DNA of 45,166 nucleotides from the NCBI GenBank assembly GCA_021203365.1, contig JAJQBI010000032.1, positions 1 to 45,166 of the forward strand. Reading direction: 5' to 3'. The notes under the pieces were generated by a model, which was not told the origin of the DNA, did no database searches, and saw only the letters and a list, made by a program, of their open reading frames with translations. The stretch is from Clostridiales bacterium (GTDB lineage: Bacteria; Bacillota; Clostridia; Lachnospirales; Lachnospiraceae). Made by a program: the position numbers and the translations under genes. Below are positions 43,737 through 45,166 of this stretch, in pieces; the first letter of the stretch is position 1; each line of letters starts with the position of its first letter.

Positions 43737-43806
43737 AACAACAGAAAAAAGGAATAACAAAAAACCTGAATGCATCGAACGCAAAAGAAGAAAAGAGGAA
43801 AAATAA

Positions 43807-44631
43807 ATGCCGGAACTGCCAGAAATAGAAACCGTCAAAAGAATCATTGAACCTCAGATAATAGGACTTACAATTAAAGATATTATTGTAAACCGTCCGG
43901 AAGTAGTGGCTTACCCGAATGCGGATATTTTTATCAAAGCACTGCAAAATCAGGTGATAAAAGGGGTAAAACGGAGAGGAAAATTCCTGACGATCCTGCT
44001 GGAAAGCGGAGACCTTGTCACGGTTCATCTGAGAATGACCGGATGCCTTTTATTTACACCTCCAGATTATGAAACAGAAAAACATACCCATATTATTTTG
44101 CGAATGGATAGCGGATGGGAACTACGCTTCGTGGATGTAAGAAGATTTGGAAGATTCTGGTACCTCAGATGCGGTGAAGAAGACACGGTGACAGGCATCC
44201 GGAACCTGGGAAAAGAGCCCTTCGACAGAGATTTCAGCGCTCAGTATCTGGCCGACAGGCTTGGAAATCGAAAAAAGCCAGTTAAAGAATGTCTGATGGA
44301 CCAGAAAGTAATTGCCGGTATTGGCAACATATATGCGGACGAGATATTGTTTAAATCATGCATTTCTCCGAGAAGGCCTGCCAATACTCTGACAGAGCAG
44401 GAATGGAAAACGCTTGCAGAAGAGATTCCAAAACAATTGAAATATTTTATTGAGAAAAATCGCATGACACCGGAAGAATATTTGACAGAAGGGGGAAAGA
44501 ATTACCGGAACACTCCCTATTTGAGAGTCTACGGCAAATCAGGGAAAAGCTGCCCCAGATGTGGAGAAATGCTGTGCAGGTGTGTAATTGGAGGCCGCGG
44601 CAGCGTGTACTGTCCGATTTGTCAGAACTGA
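43807..44631 (+). CDS. mutM: formamidopyrimidine-DNA glycosylase
   Basis: A 274-residue base-excision repair enzyme that removes 8-oxoguanine and formamidopyrimidines and cuts the abasic site. The N-terminus PELPEIETV supplies the catalytic proline and glutamate; K59 in RRGKFL, the helix-two-turn-helix region (DQKVIAGIGNIYADEILF) and the zinc finger (C249, C252, C269, C272 with R264 in GGRGSVYC) complete the family signature, at normal length. AAGAGGAAA precedes the ATG. It is divergent from the ArsC/Spx-like gene; the pairing with a thiol-redox gene fits oxidative stress, but this is inference. Confidence 0.95.
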   Translation: MPELPEIETVKRIIEPQIIGLTIKDIIVNRPEVVAYPNADIFIKALQNQVIKGVKRRGKFLTILLESGDLVTVHLRMTGCLLFTPPDYETEKHTHIILRMDSGWELRFVDVRRFGRFWYLRCGEEDTVTGIRNLGKEPFDRDFSAQYLADRLGNRKKPVKECLMDQKVIAGIGNIYADEILFKSCISPRRPANTLTEQEWKTLAEEIPKQLKYFIEKNRMTPEEYLTEGGKNYRNTPYLRVYGKSGKSCPRCGEMLCRCVIGGRGSVYCPICQN

Positions 44632-44745
44632 ATGAAGTCAAAGCCCCCGCACAACTCTCGTTTTTAAATCGCAGTAGGAAAGAAACCGATTGCCAGCCAT
44701 TATTATTTAAATGACTGACAGTCGGCTCCTCTCGTTTAGACTGTA

Positions 44746-45166
44746 TTACTCTTCTTCGGTTTCCTTTGAGGCTTCAACATGCCGGTTCAGAGATTCCAGC
44801 ACTTTCGTTTCCTCTACCGCCTTCAGTTCAGGATGCACTGCACACTATCGAAGCCTTGGACGGCATCCGCTCCGGCCAGCAAAAAGAGTTCAGAATTATT
44901 TCCATTGTATATAGTATTAAGCATTTCTACAGAAGCAGTATAGGAAACAGAACTGTCATTCAATCCATGAATCAACGGTGCGTCCCCCCATATAACCAGA
45001 TAACTATTCAATGTTTTCTTCATCCGAACAAAATAAGGTTTCTCCTTAACCAGTACAGCAAGCAGTCCCTGATAAAAGTCTTTTTGCGCATCCATATAAC
45101 GATCGACCATAATATATCTGCTCTGATACATTCTGATCCGGTTGCTGTCTCCCACTTCGCGTACAG
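44746..45166 (-). pseudogene. decayed alpha/beta-hydrolase gene, reaching the window edge
   Basis: The segment IWGDAPLIHGLNDSSVSYT...AVQGFDS matches the C-terminal region of the secreted hydrolase at 30392-31333 (EGDVLLMHGMNDSLVPYT...AVHGFDT), including the catalytic Asp and the His position, which is Gln here (VQGFD). The frame then stops at 44823, while the expected tail (HPELKAVEETKVLESLNRHV...) continues in another frame to a TAA at 44746-44748, so there is a frameshift. Upstream of GDAPL the sequence does not match the family and no nucleophile elbow is seen. The gene is partial and inactive. The stretch 44632-44745 shows no gene. Confidence 0.7.

Larger units (their letters stand above)
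43515..43739. repeat. 225-bp imperfect inverted-repeat element with outward promoters
   Basis: Both ends start with GTTAATATAA (43515-43524 and, inverted, 43730-43739) and continue with closely similar sequence through TCAATGTTTTTT. The centre is a 29-base inverted repeat with two mismatches (43582-43610 and 43628-43656; it includes CTTTGAGCAGGCAGATG) around a 17-base loop. Each end carries an outward sigma-A promoter. It has the look of a miniature inverted-repeat element; no target duplication could be identified. Confidence 0.65.

Noticed and set aside
1..45166. CRISPR arrays, tRNA or rRNA genes
   Set aside because: No regularly spaced repeats, cloverleaf-like sequences or rRNA signatures were noticed on either strand, though this was read by eye.

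Overview
The window reads as a chromosomal segment of a Clostridia/Lachnospiraceae-type Firmicute. This is inferred from strong AGGAGG-type ribosome binding sites, sigma-A promoters with 17-base spacers, YesM/YesN and GHKL/LytTR two-component pairs, AraC-type sugar regulators, GPH symporters and the many secreted esterases. No rRNA, tRNA, CRISPR array, intact transposase or phage gene was seen.

Layout. 1-4.3 kb: an intracellular GH5 beta-glucanase-like enzyme, a divergent AraC regulator, and an aldo/keto reductase with a two-cluster ferredoxin tail. 4.4-8.3 kb: a leftward operon of citrate synthase, uridine kinase, a frameshifted fructosamine-kinase-family gene and a short DUF4317 protein, with a promoter and an attenuator-like hairpin in its leader. 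8.3-14.1 kb: a leftward SF2 helicase followed by a YdcF membrane protein, divergent from a rightward three-gene operon of an unrecognised helical protein and two BrxC/BrxD-like P-loop ATPases. This is the best candidate for an undescribed (possibly defence) system. 14.7-18.6 kb: a GPH sugar symporter and an AraC regulator fused to a GH39-like domain that lacks the usual acid/base glutamate.

18.7-44 kb is dominated by signal-transduction genes beside secreted hydrolases. A YesM/YesN pair lies between a secreted esterase and a divergent solute-binding protein plus a second secreted esterase. A convergent iron-sulfur/flavodoxin protein follows. Then come two paralogous leftward modules, each with a 234-aa LytTR response regulator and a six-segment GHKL kinase directly upstream of secreted hydrolases: module 1 is followed by a CE1-like esterase, an alpha/beta hydrolase and a membrane-anchored GH3 with reversed domain order; module 2 by a 619-aa alpha/beta hydrolase and an SGNH hydrolase. 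LytTR-like paired repeats with 21-base periodicity sit just upstream of two of these hydrolase promoters. The likely joint job is sensing a plant- or host-glycan signal and releasing acyl groups and sugars outside the cell (inference).

The right end holds decayed genes (two damaged AAA-ATPase-like/PD-(D/E)XK genes, one alpha/beta hydrolase remnant), an ArsC/Spx-like gene and mutM. The last two are driven outward from a 225-bp imperfect inverted repeat, part of which recurs at the left end of the window.
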